NCBI RefSeq assembly: GCF_007830495.1 | Contig: NZ_VLKW01000002.1 | Span: 580,270 to 644,269 of the forward strand | Reading direction: 5' to 3' | DNA length: 64,000 nucleotides | Source of the DNA: Pseudoduganella flava | Lineage (GTDB): Bacteria; Pseudomonadota; Gammaproteobacteria; Burkholderiales; Burkholderiaceae_D | Part shown: piece after piece, positions 29,434 through 40,511 of the stretch | How the letters are laid out: each line of letters opens with the position of its first letter | Position numbering within the stretch: position 1 is the stretch's first letter | Translations under genes and position numbers: made by a program | The notes under the pieces: generated by a model | Seen by the model: the letters and a program-made list of their open reading frames with translations, nothing else | What the model was told of the DNA's origin: nothing | Database searches by the model: none

Positions 29434-32400
29434 GGTGGTTTCTTTCTATGACAGTGGTGGATGGGGGCGTTGGCCTGATCCTGAACCAGATCGCATACAT
29501 GGCCGGCAGGAACACCAGCGTCAGCACGGTCCCGGCAAAGGTGCCGCCGATCAGCGTATAGGCGAGCGTGCCCCAGAACACGGAATGGGTCAGCGGAATG
29601 AAGGCCAGCATCGCCGCCAATGCCGTCAGCAGCACCGGGCGGGAGCGCTGCACGGTTGCTTCGACGACCGCCCGGAACGGTTCCAGCCCCGCCTCCTCGT
29701 TTTCGCGGATCTGGCCGATCAGGATCAGCGTATTGCGCATCAGGATGCCCGACAGGGCGATCAAGCCGACCAGCGCATTGATGCCGAACGGCTGCCGGAA
29801 CAGCAGCAAGGTCGGCACCACGCCGATCAGGCCGAGCGGGCTGGTGGCGAACACCATCACCATCGCGGCGATCGAGCGCACCTGCACGATGATGATGAGG
29901 AGCGTCGTGGCGATCATGATCGGGAACAGCGGCAGCATCGCCGTCGTGGCCTTGCCGGATTCCTCGATCGAGCCGGCCTGTTCGATCCGGTAGCCGGCCG
30001 GCAGCCGGTCGACGATCGGCTGCAGCTGCCGCATCACGGCGGTGGACACGTCCGGCGGTTGCAGTCCTTCGGCGATGTCGCCGCGCACGGTGATCGTGGG
30101 CGTGCGGTCGCGGCGGCGCAGGATCGGGTCTTCCATCCGCACGTCGACGGAACCGACTTGCGCCAGAGGGATGCGCTGTCCGCCTGACCCGACCAGCGTG
30201 AAGCCGGCGATCCGCGCGGGATCGAGGCGGATGTCGCCGGCCGCGCGCCCCACCACCTGCACCGAGCGGATGTCCTCGCGCACCTGGGTCAGCGGCACGC
30301 CGTTCAGCAGGAACTGCAGTTGCTGGGACACCGAACTGGTCGTCAGGCCGACCGCCTGCAGCCGGTCCTGGTCCAGTGTGAAGTGCAGGGCAGGGGTGCG
30401 CGGCCCCCCGTCCGTATTCACGGTGCGCATCAGCGGGCTGGCGCGCATTGTGTCCGCCACTTGCGCGGCGATCGTGCGCAGCTGGTCCGGGTCCGGCCCC
30501 ATCACGCGGTAAGCCACGGGGAAAGGCGACGGGGGACCGAACACGATCTGGGTCACGCGCACGCGCGCTTCCGGCGCGAGGCCGTCGGCGGCCGCCTGGC
30601 GCAGCCTGAATTTGAGGGCTTCCCGTTCCTTGTCGTCGCCCGTCAGTACGACGATCTTGGCGAACGACGGATCGGGCAATTCGGGTGCCATCGCCAGGAA
30701 GAAGCGGGGCGCGCCCTGGCCGATGTAGGCCGTGACGATGCGCGCTTCCTTCTGTTTCGCCAGCCACGCTTCCACCTTGGCAGCCGCGGCGCTGGTCTGC
30801 TCGATCGCGGTCCCGTACGGCATCTGCACCTCGACCAGCACTTCGGGCCGGTCGGAGGTGGGGAAGAACTGCTTCTTCACGAGGCCCATGCCGGCAATGG
30901 CCAGCACGAATGCGCCGATGACGGTGCCGGCAACGAGCCATTTGCGGGCGATGACGCGTTCCAGCACCCGGCGCAAGCGCCGGTAGTTGCGGGTATCGTA
31001 GATCGCCGCGTGGCCGCCCTCGACCTTTGCCAGTTCCGGCAGCAGCTTGACGCCCAGGTAGGGCGTGAACGCCACCGCCACCACCCACGACACGATCAGC
31101 GCGATGCCGACGATCCAGAACATATTGCTGGTGTATTCGCCCGCCGTCGAGCGCGCGAAACCGTTCGGCATGAAGCCGATGGCGGTGACCAGTGTGCCGG
31201 ACAGCATGGGCGCCGCCGTATGGCTCCAGGCGTACGCCGATGCCGCCACTCGGCTGTAGCCTTCCTCCATTTTCACGACCATCATCTCGATGGCGATGAT
31301 CGCGTCGTCCACCAGCAGGCCCAGGGCCAGGATCAGCGAGCCCAGCGTGATACGGTCGAAGTTCTTGCCCGTGGCCGCCATGATCACGAAGACCGCGGCC
31401 AGGGTCAGCGGCACCGCCGCCGCGACGACGATGCCCACGCGCCAGCCCATGCTGACGAAGCAGACGACCATCACCACCAGCAGGGCGACGAAGAACTTGA
31501 CCATGAATTCGTCCACCGCCGAGCTGATGTTCACTGCCTGATCCGTCACCTTCGTCAGGCTCATGCCCAACGGCAGACCAGCGCCGATCCGGGCGATTTC
31601 AGCGTCCAGTGCCTTGCCCAGCTTGAGGCCATTCCAGTCGTCGCGCATCACGACGCCCAGCAGCAGTGCCGGCTCCCCCTGGTTGCGGACGAGGAAGGTG
31701 GCCGGGTCCTCGTAGCCCCGTTCGACGGTGGCGACGTCCGCGAGCTTCAGCGTACGGCCCTGCGCGACGATGGGCGTCTGGCGGATCTTGTCCAGCTTGT
31801 CGAACGCCCCATCCACGCGCACGAAGACCTGGGCGCCCCTGGTCTGGATGGACCCGGCCGGTGTCAGCACGTTCTGGTTGTTGAGGGCGGCGAAGATGTC
31901 CTGCGGCGTGACGCCCAGCGTGGCCAGGCGGTCATGTGCGAACGACACGAAGATGCGTTCCGGTTGTTCGCCGATGATGTTGACCTTCTTCACACCCGGC
32001 ACGTGCAGCAGTTGCTGGCGCAGCGCTTCCGCATCGCGCACCAGCAGGCGCTGCGGCTCGCCTTTCGCTTTCAGCGCGAACAGCGCGAACGTCACGTCCG
32101 CATATTCGTCGTTGACCATCGGGCCGATGACGCCGGCGGGCAACCTGGGCGCCTCGTCCGCCAGCTTCTTGCGGGCCTGGTAGAACTCCTCCTGCACGGC
32201 CGCCGGCGGTGCGTTGTCGCGCAGCGAAAGCATCGTGAAGGCAAGGCCCGGACGGGTGTAGGTTTCCGTGCGGTCGTACCAGCGCAGTTCCTGCAGGCGT
32301 TTTTCCAGGGGCTCGGCGACCTGGTCCTGCATCTCCTGCGCCGTGGCGCCGGGCCATGCCGTGACGACCGTCATCTGCTTGATCGTGAACGGCGGGTCTT

Positions 32401-32521
32401 CCGCACGGCCCAGCTGCAGGAACGCCAGCACGCCGGCGACCGAAATCAGGCAGATCAGGAACAGCGTGATCGAGCGCTCGCGCACGGCGAGCGCCGAGAG
32501 GTTGAAGCGGCCTGCGCTCAC
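29420..32521 (-). CDS. RND efflux transporter permease
   Basis: A 1033-residue AcrB-type inner-membrane pump that uses proton flow to export drugs or other small molecules. Visible are the first helix ([21 protein letters not shown]), the porter domain ([23 protein letters not shown]), and the TM4 proton-relay pair in [16 protein letters not shown]. The second half repeats the layout, ending [27 protein letters not shown]. The start is GTG at 32521, overlapping the adaptor stop as GTGA, so the two are coupled. An open extension to 32716 lies wholly inside the adaptor gene and was rejected. Confidence 0.95.
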   Translation of the reverse strand: MSAGRFNLSALAVRERSITLFLICLISVAGVLAFLQLGRAEDPPFTIKQMTVVTAWPGATAQEMQDQVAEPLEKRLQELRWYDRTETYTRPGLAFTMLSLRDNAPPAAVQEEFYQARKKLADEAPRLPAGVIGPMVNDEYADVTFALFALKAKGEPQRLLVRDAEALRQQLLHVPGVKKVNIIGEQPERIFVSFAHDRLATLGVTPQDIFAALNNQNVLTPAGSIQTRGAQVFVRVDGAFDKLDKIRQTPIVAQGRTLKLADVATVERGYEDPATFLVRNQGEPALLLGVVMRDDWNGLKLGKALDAEIARIGAGLPLGMSLTKVTDQAVNISSAVDEFMVKFFVALLVVMVVCFVSMGWRVGIVVAAAVPLTLAAVFVIMAATGKNFDRITLGSLILALGLLVDDAIIAIEMMVVKMEEGYSRVAASAYAWSHTAAPMLSGTLVTAIGFMPNGFARSTAGEYTSNMFWIVGIALIVSWVVAVAFTPYLGVKLLPELAKVEGGHAAIYDTRNYRRLRRVLERVIARKWLVAGTVIGAFVLAIAGMGLVKKQFFPTSDRPEVLVEVQMPYGTAIEQTSAAAAKVEAWLAKQKEARIVTAYIGQGAPRFFLAMAPELPDPSFAKIVVLTGDDKEREALKFRLRQAAADGLAPEARVRVTQIVFGPPSPFPVAYRVMGPDPDQLRTIAAQVADTMRASPLMRTVNTDGGPRTPALHFTLDQDRLQAVGLTTSSVSQQLQFLLNGVPLTQVREDIRSVQVVGRAAGDIRLDPARIAGFTLVGSGGQRIPLAQVGSVDVRMEDPILRRRDRTPTITVRGDIAEGLQPPDVSTAVMRQLQPIVDRLPAGYRIEQAGSIEESGKATTAMLPLFPIMIATTLLIIIVQVRSIAAMVMVFATSPLGLIGVVPTLLLFRQPFGINALVGLIALSGILMRNTLILIGQIRENEEAGLEPFRAVVEATVQRSRPVLLTALAAMLAFIPLTHSVFWGTLAYTLIGGTFAGTVLTLVFLPAMYAIWFRIRPTPPSTTVIERNHHVEP

Positions 32522-33624
32522 GGCTGCGCCCCTTGCAATGGGGCGGCGGGTGAGGCGACGCGCACCGCCATGCCATCGGCGAGCAGGTGGGTACCCAGTG
32601 CGACCACGCGGTCGCCCTGTCGCAGCTGGCCGGCCACCTGGGCGCTGTCGTCGCCCAGGTGCAGCACCTTGACGGCGCGGCGAGATACCTTGGCCGGCTT
32701 GCCGTCGATGAGCCACACGGCCGGCCCCCGGCCGCCATCGAAGACCGCACCGATCGGCACCTGCACGCCCGGCTGCGACGCAGCCTGCTGCGTGCCCATG
32801 CTGATCGTGACGGTGCTGCCCAGCGGTGCGTTCGCCAGCTCGCCAGCGAGCACGTAGCGGGCCTCGAAGGTGCGGGTGACTCGGTCGGCCGCATCCGACA
32901 ATTGCCGCAGCGTGGCGGGCGCGGCGCCGTCCCTGCCGAACAACTGCGCCTGCGCGGTCGAGCCGAGCGCGGGACGAAGCGTTTCCGGCAGCTGGACGAT
33001 GGCTTCGCGCCGGCCCGCCTGCGCCAGCCGCACGACGATTTGACCGGCACCGACCACCTGGCCCGGTTCGGCGTGCGTATCGACGACGACGCCATCGCGG
33101 TCCGCGCGCAGTTCCGCGTAGCTGGTGGCGTTACGGGCAACGACGGCCTGGGCTTCTGCGGCGCTCAATTGGGCCCGGGCGGCATCGGCTGCCGCTTTCA
33201 CCTGGTCGTAGGCGGAGGCGGACAACGCGCCGGTGCCGCGCAGGTCGCGATAGCGCGCTTCGTCTTCCGCCGTCTGCACTGCGCGGGCGCGCGCCGCGGC
33301 CACCGCTTCCTGCTGCGCCTGGGCGGCAAGCTTCAGGTCGACCGCGTCGAGGCGCATGAGCAGCTGGCCCTCTTTGACGGTCTGGCCGGCATCGACGAGC
33401 CGCTCCAGCACCTTGCCGGGCACTCGGAAGCCCAAGTCGCTTTGTACCCGGGCAGCGACGATGCCGGTGAACGCGCGCGCCGGGACGGACGCGCCCTGGA
33501 CGAACGCGGCGCGCACCAGCGGCGCCTCGGTCCGCGGGTCGGCCGGCACGCTGTCGCCGCAGGCGGCCAGCGTCAACGGTAATGCACAACTGAAGAGAAT
33601 GAGGGGGAGACGGACTCGAAGCAT
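32518..33624 (-). CDS. RND efflux periplasmic adaptor lipoprotein
   Basis: A 368-residue membrane-fusion protein bridging pump and outer-membrane channel. The signal with lipobox (LILFSCALPLTLAAC) anchors it in the inner membrane. Family parts are the lipoyl half-motif VPGKVLERLVDAGQTVKEGQLLMRLDAVD, an alpha-hairpin (AQAQQEAVAAARARAVQTAE), the second lipoyl half YAELRADRDGVVVDTHAEPGQVV and a beta-barrel. It is the first gene of the operon under a TTGACT-17-CATAAT promoter that contains the TetR operator. Confidence 0.94.
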   Translation of the reverse strand: MLRVRLPLILFSCALPLTLAACGDSVPADPRTEAPLVRAAFVQGASVPARAFTGIVAARVQSDLGFRVPGKVLERLVDAGQTVKEGQLLMRLDAVDLKLAAQAQQEAVAAARARAVQTAEDEARYRDLRGTGALSASAYDQVKAAADAARAQLSAAEAQAVVARNATSYAELRADRDGVVVDTHAEPGQVVGAGQIVVRLAQAGRREAIVQLPETLRPALGSTAQAQLFGRDGAAPATLRQLSDAADRVTRTFEARYVLAGELANAPLGSTVTISMGTQQAASQPGVQVPIGAVFDGGRGPAVWLIDGKPAKVSRRAVKVLHLGDDSAQVAGQLRQGDRVVALGTHLLADGMAVRVASPAAPLQGAQP

Positions 33625-33656
33625 GAAAGCCCCTGCGAGAAAGTGAGGAGGCTTTC

Positions 33657-33693
33657 ATTATGATTCGAGTGACCAATTCAGTCAATGGTCACA
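33657..33693 (-). promoter_or_regulatory. efflux operon promoter with embedded TetR operator
   Basis: On the minus strand, TTGACT (33685-33680) and CATAAT (33662-33657) are 17 bases apart, a good sigma-70 promoter. The inverted repeat AGTGACCA-N10-TGGTCAC (33668-33692) covers the spacer and the -35. The same repeat with the same spacing lies at 34368-34393 before the outer-membrane channel gene. Confidence 0.8.
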
Positions 33694-33712
33694 ACGATTT
33701 CACGGATTGCTC

Positions 33713-34330
33713 TCATGGCGACAGGCTGCGCAGTACCAGGCCGGACAGGCGGGCCGGCGCTTCCTCGACGTGATCGAAGCTGTGCTGGAGGATCAACGGG
33801 TTCAGGTACGGGCGCATCACCAGGTAGATGGCCATCGTGGTTTCGTCCAGCGGCGTGCGACGCTCGAAGTCGCCGCTGTGGCGGCCTTGCTGCAGGATGT
33901 CGCGCAGCAGCGCCTGGATGCGCTGTTCGTAAGCGAGCGTGGATTGCCAGCCTTCCGTCGCCGCCGAGGCGGCGATTTCATACAGCTTGCGGTCCTGGAA
34001 GAACAGCCGCAGGCTGGACTCGACGATGGCCTTGAACATGCGCCGCAGCTTTTCCGGCGGGCCGTCGGCCTGTTCGACGGCCGCCACGACAGTGGCTTCG
34101 ATCTCGGCCAGGCAATTCGTACAGATCATCTCGCCGATGGCCTGCTTCGATTCGAAGAATTTGTAGATGTATGCCTTGGAGAAGCCGATGGCCTTGGCCA
34201 GGTCGGACACCGTGGTCTTCTCATAGCCGTAGCGGCTGAAATGCTCGGTCGCGGCGGCCACGATCTGGTCGCGCACGTCGTGCTCGGCCGGCCCGCGCGC
34301 AGGGGTGGGGGAGGTGGTGGTTTTCGTCAT
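33713..34330 (-). CDS. TetR-family repressor of the efflux system
   Basis: A 205-residue regulator. The N-terminal HTH (DQIVAAATEHFSRYGYEKTTVSDLAKAIGFSKAYIYKFFESKQAI) is typical TetR; the C-terminal ligand domain is helical and has a Cys pair (CTNC). It lies between the pump operon (same strand, downstream) and the divergent channel gene. Its likely operators are the two AGTGACCA-N10-TGGTCACT repeats that cover both promoters, and one of them would also autoregulate it. Confidence 0.93.
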   Translation of the reverse strand: MTKTTTSPTPARGPAEHDVRDQIVAAATEHFSRYGYEKTTVSDLAKAIGFSKAYIYKFFESKQAIGEMICTNCLAEIEATVVAAVEQADGPPEKLRRMFKAIVESSLRLFFQDRKLYEIAASAATEGWQSTLAYEQRIQALLRDILQQGRHSGDFERRTPLDETTMAIYLVMRPYLNPLILQHSFDHVEEAPARLSGLVLRSLSP

Positions 34331-34358
34331 GGCGCCAGTTTACGCCACGGCGAAAGAC

Positions 34359-34393
34359 TGGACAACTAGTGACCATATGGTATTCTGGTCACT
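34359..34393 (+). promoter_or_regulatory. channel-gene promoter with TetR operator
   Basis: The perfect inverted repeat AGTGACCA (34368-34375), N10, TGGTCACT (34386-34393) lies between tetR and the divergent outer-membrane channel gene. A plausible plus-strand promoter, TGGACA (34359-34364) and TATTCT (34381-34386), overlaps it. Confidence 0.75.
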
Positions 34394-34416
34394 CTTCACT
34401 GCAATGGAAATGCGAA

Positions 34417-35877
34417 ATGTTGTCCAAACCTACTCAAGCCGTCCTGCTGGTGGCCGCGCTGTCGGCAGGCTGCGCGGCCGGCCCCGACTACGTCCGCCCC
34501 GACGTGCCCTTGCCCGACCGCTTCCATGGCCAGGCTGCCGTGATCCAGCGGCCGGCGGCTGCCGATGCCGACCTGGCCGCCTGGTGGAAGGCCTTCGGCG
34601 ATCCCGAGCTGGCGCGCTATGTGGCGCTGGCGCTGGAGCGGAACCTCGATCTCGCCCAGGCCACAGCGCGCGTAACGCAAGCGCGCGCCGGGCTGGCGGC
34701 GGCCAGCGCCGCGCTGCAGCCCTCGGCGAACGTCACCGGCCAGGCGGCGCGGGCTTACCAGTCCGTGGAGACCCCGGTGGGGCAGGTGTTGAACGCCACG
34801 CCCGGTTTCGACCGCCATGGCAATGCCTACGAGGCGAATCTCGCCGCGAGCTGGGAACTGGACCTGTTCGGCGGCCTGCGCCGTGGACGCGAGGCGGCGC
34901 TTGCCGAATACCAGTCGTCGCAGGCGGGCGCGTTGGTCACGCGGCTGGCGGTCGCGGCGCAGACAGCCGACATCTACATCGTCCTCCGCGGCTTGCAGGC
35001 GCGCCTGGACATCGCCCGGCGGCAGGTCAAGACGCAGCAGGACCTGCTCGCCCTCGTCACTCTGTTGTACGGCAAGGGCTTGGCCGCCGAGCTGCAGCTC
35101 CGGCAGGCCGAAGGCGCGCTCGCGCAGGTGCGGGCCGCCGTGCCGGTGCTGGAGACGGGCCTGGACACGGCGATGAACGCGCTGGACGTGATGCTGGCCG
35201 CCGCACCGGGAACGCATCGGGCGGAGCTGGCTGAAGCGGCAGCCATCCCGGCGGCGCCCCGCATCGCCACGGCCGGCACCCCTGGAGAACTGTTGCGGCG
35301 CCGGCCCGACCTGATCGCCGCCGAGCGCCGCCTGGCCGCTTCCCACGCGCGCAGCGGCGCCGCCATCGCCGAGTATTATCCGAAGTTCTCGCTCGGTGCC
35401 TTGATCGGCAGCGCCACGTCGCTCTCCAGCGGCAATCTGTTCGGCAGTGGCGCGAGCCAGGCGGCGGGGTTCCTCGGCCTGCGCTGGCGGCTGTTCGACT
35501 TCGGCCGGATCGATGCGCAGATCGCGCTGGCGCGGGGGCAGGAGGCCGAACTGCTGCACGCCTACCGTCTTGCCGCGCTGCGTGCCACCGAGGACGTGGA
35601 GAATGCCCTGTCGAACCTCGTCAAACGCGAGGAACAGGCTGCCGTGTTGAGCGAGGGCGTGGATGCGCTCGGGCGCGCGCGCTCGGCCGCGTTCGCGGCA
35701 TACGAGAAAGGGGTTGTCAGCCTGACGGAGGTGCTGCAGGCCGACGAGCACCTGCTGCGCGCCGCCGATGCGCGCGCGCAGGCGCAAACGGAATCCGCAC
35801 GGGCGGCGGTCGCGTCTTTCAAGGCGCTCGGGGGCGGCTGGCAAGGAGGTGAGGCGGACGCGCTGGCGCTGAACTAG
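34417..35877 (+). CDS. NodT-family outer-membrane efflux lipoprotein
   Basis: A 486-residue TolC-like channel. The lipoprotein signal MLSKPTQAVLLVAALSAGC is followed by the family opening AGPDYVRPDVPLPDRF. Two outer membrane efflux repeats follow (NLDLAQATARVTQARAGLAAASAAL ... ASWELDLFGGLRRGREAAL; then RRPDLIAAERRLAASHARSGAAIAEYYPKFSLGA). ATG 34417 is chosen for the signal peptide. It completes the tripartite pump with the adaptor and permease on the other strand, and shares their TetR operator. Confidence 0.94.
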   Translation: MLSKPTQAVLLVAALSAGCAAGPDYVRPDVPLPDRFHGQAAVIQRPAAADADLAAWWKAFGDPELARYVALALERNLDLAQATARVTQARAGLAAASAALQPSANVTGQAARAYQSVETPVGQVLNATPGFDRHGNAYEANLAASWELDLFGGLRRGREAALAEYQSSQAGALVTRLAVAAQTADIYIVLRGLQARLDIARRQVKTQQDLLALVTLLYGKGLAAELQLRQAEGALAQVRAAVPVLETGLDTAMNALDVMLAAAPGTHRAELAEAAAIPAAPRIATAGTPGELLRRRPDLIAAERRLAASHARSGAAIAEYYPKFSLGALIGSATSLSSGNLFGSGASQAAGFLGLRWRLFDFGRIDAQIALARGQEAELLHAYRLAALRATEDVENALSNLVKREEQAAVLSEGVDALGRARSAAFAAYEKGVVSLTEVLQADEHLLRAADARAQAQTESARAAVASFKALGGGWQGGEADALALN

Positions 35878-36070
35878 CCGGCTGTTCAAAGGCGCGGCAT
35901 GCCGGATATGCCTCGGAATACGCGCCGGGATGCTTCCGCCCAACGCAGAACCCGGCTGTTACATTGTTGGAGTTTTCAGGCCGAACAGCGTGGTAAGCTG
36001 AGTCCAACTGTCGAGATCCGGATACCGCATGTCGCGTGCTCCGCCGATCCGATTGCTCGGAACACCTCCG

Positions 36071-36538
36071 ATGAAAATTGCCAAAGCCCTGGTGGCATCC
36101 TCCATCCTCATCGCCTTGTCCGGCGTTGTGATCCATGTGGGCGCCATGTTTGCGGGGCTGTCCTGTTTCACGTTCTTCAATGCGCCGCCGAGCGTCATCG
36201 CATCGTATGAGGCAGGCACATGGCTTGCACCGGTCAGTTGCGCTGTCATTGCCGGCCTGATGGGCGCGTGCGGTTATTACGCCGCGTCCGCCATCGGGCT
36301 GGTCCGGCGCCCGCCGCTGCAAAGGATCGGACTGGCCACGATGGCTGCCGTCTGCATCGGCCGTGCGCTGCTGTTGCCGGTGCTGGCCGTCAATCACCCG
36401 GAACTGCGCAATACCTTCGAGATCGTGGCAGCCATCGTCTGGGGACTTGCAGGCGCAGGATTGGCGGTCGGATTTGTGCTCGTCAAGGCAATGCCGGCGC
36501 ATCCGACAGGCGGCGCATCGCTAGGCCAAGCCGCTTAG
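36071..36538 (+). CDS. small four-helix membrane protein
   Basis: A 155-residue integral membrane protein with four predicted helices: ALVASSILIALSGVVIHVGAM, WLAPVSCAVIAGLMGACGYY, IGLATMAAVCIGRALLLPVL and VAAIVWGLAGAGLAVGFVLV. The ATG at 36071 begins the first helix cleanly; an in-frame ATG at 36029 would add 14 residues. I cannot name the family. It stands alone between the efflux channel gene and proV. Confidence 0.65.
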   Translation: MKIAKALVASSILIALSGVVIHVGAMFAGLSCFTFFNAPPSVIASYEAGTWLAPVSCAVIAGLMGACGYYAASAIGLVRRPPLQRIGLATMAAVCIGRALLLPVLAVNHPELRNTFEIVAAIVWGLAGAGLAVGFVLVKAMPAHPTGGASLGQAA

Positions 36539-37085
36539 CTCAGGCGTTCGCTCAGGAGTTCGATATGCCCCGGCCGGGGGCGGCGATACGTCGCGGGGCG
36601 GGCTCCCGCGTGCCAGCGCAGGGCGTAGCTGGACAGTTAGGCCGTTTTGGGCTATAATTGACGTACATTAACAACAGTTATGTGCGGCAGTACGTTGGCA
36701 ATGCAGTAGCAACATCGCAGCCGCACCATGTTTCCCGCCCAATCGCGGGAACGTCATCAGGGCCTCGCGCCCGCATCCATTAATCGTTTGGCGCCCGCCG
36801 TCAAACACCCGGTGCCATGTTCCACATGCCACCCGCGTGGTTAAAAGTCCTGAACCCCAGCCTCTTTTAGCACGCACCTTTGATACGCATACGACGCTAC
36901 GGCGTCCCCGGTCCGCAGGCTCGCCTAGTGGTCCCGCGTGTCACGCCCTGTCCATCGCTTGCGTGCGCCATGCATCCCATCGGCGCCGTCGCACCGCCAT
37001 TGGCCCAGGGTTCGCCGATTCCCGCTCGAGGCCCCGTGGCCGCCGGGTCTCGACCGTCACTCGAACATCGAAGGAGAACCACAAC
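36539..37085 (+). other. proVWX promoter and long 5' leader
   Basis: The 547-base gap before proV contains a good promoter, TGGACA (36630-36635), 17 bases, TATAAT (36653-36658). This leaves a leader of roughly 420 bases. Within it are small inverted repeats such as TCCCGC-CCAATC-GCGGGA near 36734. No convincing gene is seen. A regulatory RNA or osmotic control element is possible. Confidence 0.5.
36630..36658 (+). promoter_or_regulatory. sigma-70 promoter upstream of proVWX
   Basis: TGGACA and a perfect TATAAT are separated by 17 bases. This is the best promoter match between the preceding gene and proV, and no other gene starts before proV. Confidence 0.65.
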
Positions 37086-38321
37086 GTGGCAAAACAAATC
37101 CTCATCGACCATGTCTTCAAGGTCTTCGGCGACCAGCCCGACGCCGCGCTCGCGCTGGTGCGGCAGGGCGCCAGCAAGCAGGAAATCCTCACCAGCACCG
37201 GCTGCGCCATCGGCGTGCACGACGCCACCTTCACGATCGAGGCAGGCGAGATCTTCGTCATCATGGGCCTGTCCGGTTCGGGCAAGTCCACGCTGGTACG
37301 CATGCTGAACCGCCTGATCGAGCCTACGGCCGGCCGCATCCTCGTCGACGGCAACGACATCAATACCTTGCCGGACAAGGAGCTGCGTGCGCTGCGCCGC
37401 AAGGACATCAGCATGGTGTTCCAGTCGTTCGCGCTGCTGCCGCAGCTGACGGTGCTCGACAACACGGCGTTCGGCATGGAACTGGCCGGCGTGCCGAAGG
37501 CGGAGCGGCATGCGCTGGCCCGCCAGGCGCTGGAGCAGGTCGGTCTCGCGGCCTACGCGGGCAGTTATCCGGACGAGCTGTCCGGCGGCATGCAGCAGCG
37601 CGTCGGGCTGGCCCGCGCGCTTGCCTGCGATCCGTCGATCCTGCTGATGGACGAGGCGTTTTCCGCGCTCGATCCCATCATGCGCACCGAGATGCAATCG
37701 GAGCTCCTGCGCCTGCAGCAGATCAAGCGCCGCACGATCGTCTTCATTTCGCACGACCTCGACGAAGCCATGCGCATCGGCGACCGCATCGCCATCATGA
37801 AGGATGGCCATGTGGTGCAGGTGGGCACGCCGGAAGACATCCTGCGCAAGCCCGCCAACGACTGGGTGCGCAACTTCGTGCGCGGCGTCGATGCGGCGGC
37901 CGTGTTCAAGGCCGGCGATATCGCCCGCAAGAGCCAGATCGTCGTGTCCGAATCGCCGACCCGCGGCGCACGTGCCGCGCTGTCGATGCTGGAAGAGCAG
38001 GACAGGGCATATGCCTACGTCGTCAATCCGCAGCGCGCCTTCCTCGGCATGGTGTCGGCCGACTCGCTGCGCAGTGCCCTTGATGGCCACACCGGCCCGC
38101 TGGGCCTGTCGCATGCGTACCTGCCGGATGTGCAGCGCATCGATGCGGACGCGCCCGTCGCGGACCTGTTCGGCCAGGTGGCGCAACTGCCGTACGCGGT
38201 GCCCGTCGTGGCGCACGACGGCAGCTTCCGCGGCGCCATCAGCAAGACCACGTTGCTGAAGTTCCTCGACCGCGACACGCCGCCCATCGCCGAGCCACAG
38301 ACCCAGAAAGGACAAGCATGA
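37086..38321 (+). CDS. proV: glycine betaine/proline ABC transporter ATPase
   Basis: A 411-residue ProV. It drives uptake of glycine betaine or related osmoprotectants. Walker [10 protein letters not shown], signature [15 protein letters not shown], Walker [14 protein letters not shown], and the H-loop ISHDLDEAM. The ProV-type N-terminus ([23 protein letters not shown]) and C-terminal tandem CBS domains, which sense ionic strength, are present. The start is GTG at 37086 with AAGGAG upstream. The end overlaps proW by four bases. Confidence 0.95.
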   Translation: MAKQILIDHVFKVFGDQPDAALALVRQGASKQEILTSTGCAIGVHDATFTIEAGEIFVIMGLSGSGKSTLVRMLNRLIEPTAGRILVDGNDINTLPDKELRALRRKDISMVFQSFALLPQLTVLDNTAFGMELAGVPKAERHALARQALEQVGLAAYAGSYPDELSGGMQQRVGLARALACDPSILLMDEAFSALDPIMRTEMQSELLRLQQIKRRTIVFISHDLDEAMRIGDRIAIMKDGHVVQVGTPEDILRKPANDWVRNFVRGVDAAAVFKAGDIARKSQIVVSESPTRGARAALSMLEEQDRAYAYVVNPQRAFLGMVSADSLRSALDGHTGPLGLSHAYLPDVQRIDADAPVADLFGQVAQLPYAVPVVAHDGSFRGAISKTTLLKFLDRDTPPIAEPQTQKGQA

Positions 38322-39415
38322 ATCCGACTTCCCCCATCGCCAACAGCGCCACGCCGCCGGAGCTGATCATCCACCAGTCGACGCCAGCCAACCCATGGCT
38401 GCCGACGCCGCCGACCGACACTTCGTGGCTCGATGCGGCCAAGGGTGCGTCCGAACAGGCCGCAGGGGCGCACCTTTCGCAACTCCTCGACGGCTCGCTG
38501 CCGCTGCAGGCCGGCATCAACGAAGGACTGGGCTGGGTGGTTGCGCACTTCCGGCCGTTCTTCCAGACCGTGCGCGCGCCGATCGATGCGACGTTGACCG
38601 GCATGGGCGACGTGCTGCTGGCCGCGCCGTCGTTGACGGTCATCGCCATCATCGGCCTGCTGGCCTGGCAGTTCACCAGCCGCGCGCTGGCCGCCGGCAC
38701 CGTGCTGGCGCTGCTGGTCGTGGCGATGCTGGGCGTGTGGCACGAGGCGATGATCACGCTGTCGCTGGTGCTCACGTCTTTGGCGTTCTGCCTGGCGATC
38801 GGCTTGCCGCTGGGGATCCTGCTGGCGAACAGCGACCGCGCCCAGAACATCCTGCGCCCGTTGCTGGACGCGATGCAGACCACGCCCGCCTTCGTGTACC
38901 TGGTGCCAGTGGTGATGCTGTTCGGGATCGGCAACGCGCCGGGCGTGATCGTGACGATCATCTTCGCGCTGGCGCCGCTGGTGCGCCTGACCAGCCTCGG
39001 CATCCGCCAGGTGCGGCCGGACCTGATCGAAGCGGCGCGGGCCTACGGTGCGTCGCCATGGCAGTTGCTGACCCGCGTGCAGCTACCGCTCGCAATGCCG
39101 TCGATCATGGCGGGCATCAACCAGTCGCTGATGCTGTCGCTGTCGATGGTGGTGATCGCGTCGATGATCGCCGTCGGTGGACTGGGCCAGATGGTATTGC
39201 GCGGCATCGGCCGGCTCGACATGGGCCTGGCCACCGTCGGCGGCCTCGGCATCGTGCTGCTGGCCATCACGCTGGATCGCCTGACGCAGGCGATGGGACA
39301 ACCGCGCCGCGGCGCCCGTCACTGGTACGAGACGGGTCCCGCAGGACTCGTCGTTCGCCTGGTGCGCGGCAGTGCCGCACCCGTCGACGCGCCCACGCCC
39401 GTCACCGCGCAATAA
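38318..39415 (+). CDS. proW: glycine betaine/proline ABC transporter permease
   Basis: A 365-residue ProW. A long polar N-terminal region (about 90 residues, proline-rich, [19 protein letters not shown]) precedes the membrane domain, as in ProW proteins. Helices and the permease loop follow: [48 protein letters not shown] and [31 protein letters not shown] (EAA motif). The start overlaps the proV stop (ATGA). Confidence 0.95.
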   Translation: MNPTSPIANSATPPELIIHQSTPANPWLPTPPTDTSWLDAAKGASEQAAGAHLSQLLDGSLPLQAGINEGLGWVVAHFRPFFQTVRAPIDATLTGMGDVLLAAPSLTVIAIIGLLAWQFTSRALAAGTVLALLVVAMLGVWHEAMITLSLVLTSLAFCLAIGLPLGILLANSDRAQNILRPLLDAMQTTPAFVYLVPVVMLFGIGNAPGVIVTIIFALAPLVRLTSLGIRQVRPDLIEAARAYGASPWQLLTRVQLPLAMPSIMAGINQSLMLSLSMVVIASMIAVGGLGQMVLRGIGRLDMGLATVGGLGIVLLAITLDRLTQAMGQPRRGARHWYETGPAGLVVRLVRGSAAPVDAPTPVTAQ

Positions 39416-39430
39416 GCAGAAAGGAAACGC

Positions 39431-40480
39431 ATGCAGCATATCGAACACTTCGAAGTCACCCATAAAACGCAGCGCAAGTTCCGCTGGATCTCCGCCCTGG
39501 CGCTGGCTGCCCTGGCCCTGACCACCAGCTTCGCGATGGCGCAAACGCCCGATGCCGGCCTGCCAGGCAAGGGCATCAAGGTGCAGGCGCTGCAAAGCCC
39601 GATCGCCGAGGAGACGTTCCAGACGATGCTCGTCGAGCGCGCGCTGGAAAAGCTGGGCTACGAGACGCAGCCGATCAAGGAAGTCGAGTATCCGACGGCG
39701 CACGTGGCGATCGCCAACGGCGACGCCACCTTCCTCGCCGTGCACTGGGACCCGCTGCACCAGGACTATTACGACAATGCCGGTGGCGACACGAAACTGC
39801 TGCGCGTCGGCGCGTATGCCGGCCCGGCGGCACAGGGCTACCTGATCGACAGGGCCACGGCCGAGAAGTACAACATCACCAACATCGAACAGCTGCGCGA
39901 CCCGGGCCTGGCCAAGCTGTTCGACCATGACGGCGACGGCAAGGCCGACCTGGCCGGCTGCAACCCGGGCTGGGGCTGCGAGGCGATGATCGAGCACCAC
40001 CTGGACGCCTACCAGCTGCGCACGACCGTCACGCACGTGCAGGGCAGCTATCCGGCGCTGATGGCCGACACGATCGGCCGCTACCAGCGCGGCGAATCGG
40101 TGCTGTACTACACGTGGACGCCGTACTGGGTCAGCGGCGTGCTGGTGCCGGGCCAGGACGTCGTGTGGCTGCAGGTGCCGTTCTCGGCGAATCCGGCGCA
40201 TGCCAGTACCCGCCTGGCCGACGGCAGCGACTACGGCTTTTCCGTCAACACCACGCGGATCGTCGTGAACCGCGCGTGGGCCGAGAAGAATCCGGCGGCC
40301 GTCAAGCTGTTCGAAGTGATGCGGCTGCCGATCGCCGACATCAATGCACAGAACGAGCGCATGCGCAGCGGCGAGAATACGCAGGCCGATATCGCGCGGC
40401 ATACGGCAGGGTGGATCGCGTACCACCAGCAGTTGTTCGACAGCTGGATCGCGCAGGCGCTGGCGGCCGCGCAACGCTGA
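39431..40480 (+). CDS. proX: glycine betaine/proline-binding periplasmic protein
   Basis: A 349-residue substrate-binding protein of the OpuAC/ProX type with a signal peptide (about residues 15-37, [19 protein letters not shown]). Family parts include [63 protein letters not shown] and [13 protein letters not shown], whose tryptophans form the aromatic cage for quaternary amines. AAAGGAAA precedes the ATG, 15 bases after proW. It completes the proVWX operon. Confidence 0.95.
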   Translation: MQHIEHFEVTHKTQRKFRWISALALAALALTTSFAMAQTPDAGLPGKGIKVQALQSPIAEETFQTMLVERALEKLGYETQPIKEVEYPTAHVAIANGDATFLAVHWDPLHQDYYDNAGGDTKLLRVGAYAGPAAQGYLIDRATAEKYNITNIEQLRDPGLAKLFDHDGDGKADLAGCNPGWGCEAMIEHHLDAYQLRTTVTHVQGSYPALMADTIGRYQRGESVLYYTWTPYWVSGVLVPGQDVVWLQVPFSANPAHASTRLADGSDYGFSVNTTRIVVNRAWAEKNPAAVKLFEVMRLPIADINAQNERMRSGENTQADIARHTAGWIAYHQQLFDSWIAQALAAAQR

Positions 40481-40511
40481 GCGCGGCAGGGCGCCTGGCG
40501 CGCGTCCGTGC

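Noticed and set aside
32522..32716. Extension of the RND pump upstream of its GTG
   Set aside because: These codons lie wholly inside the adaptor gene; the GTG at 32521 overlaps the adaptor stop in the usual coupled way.
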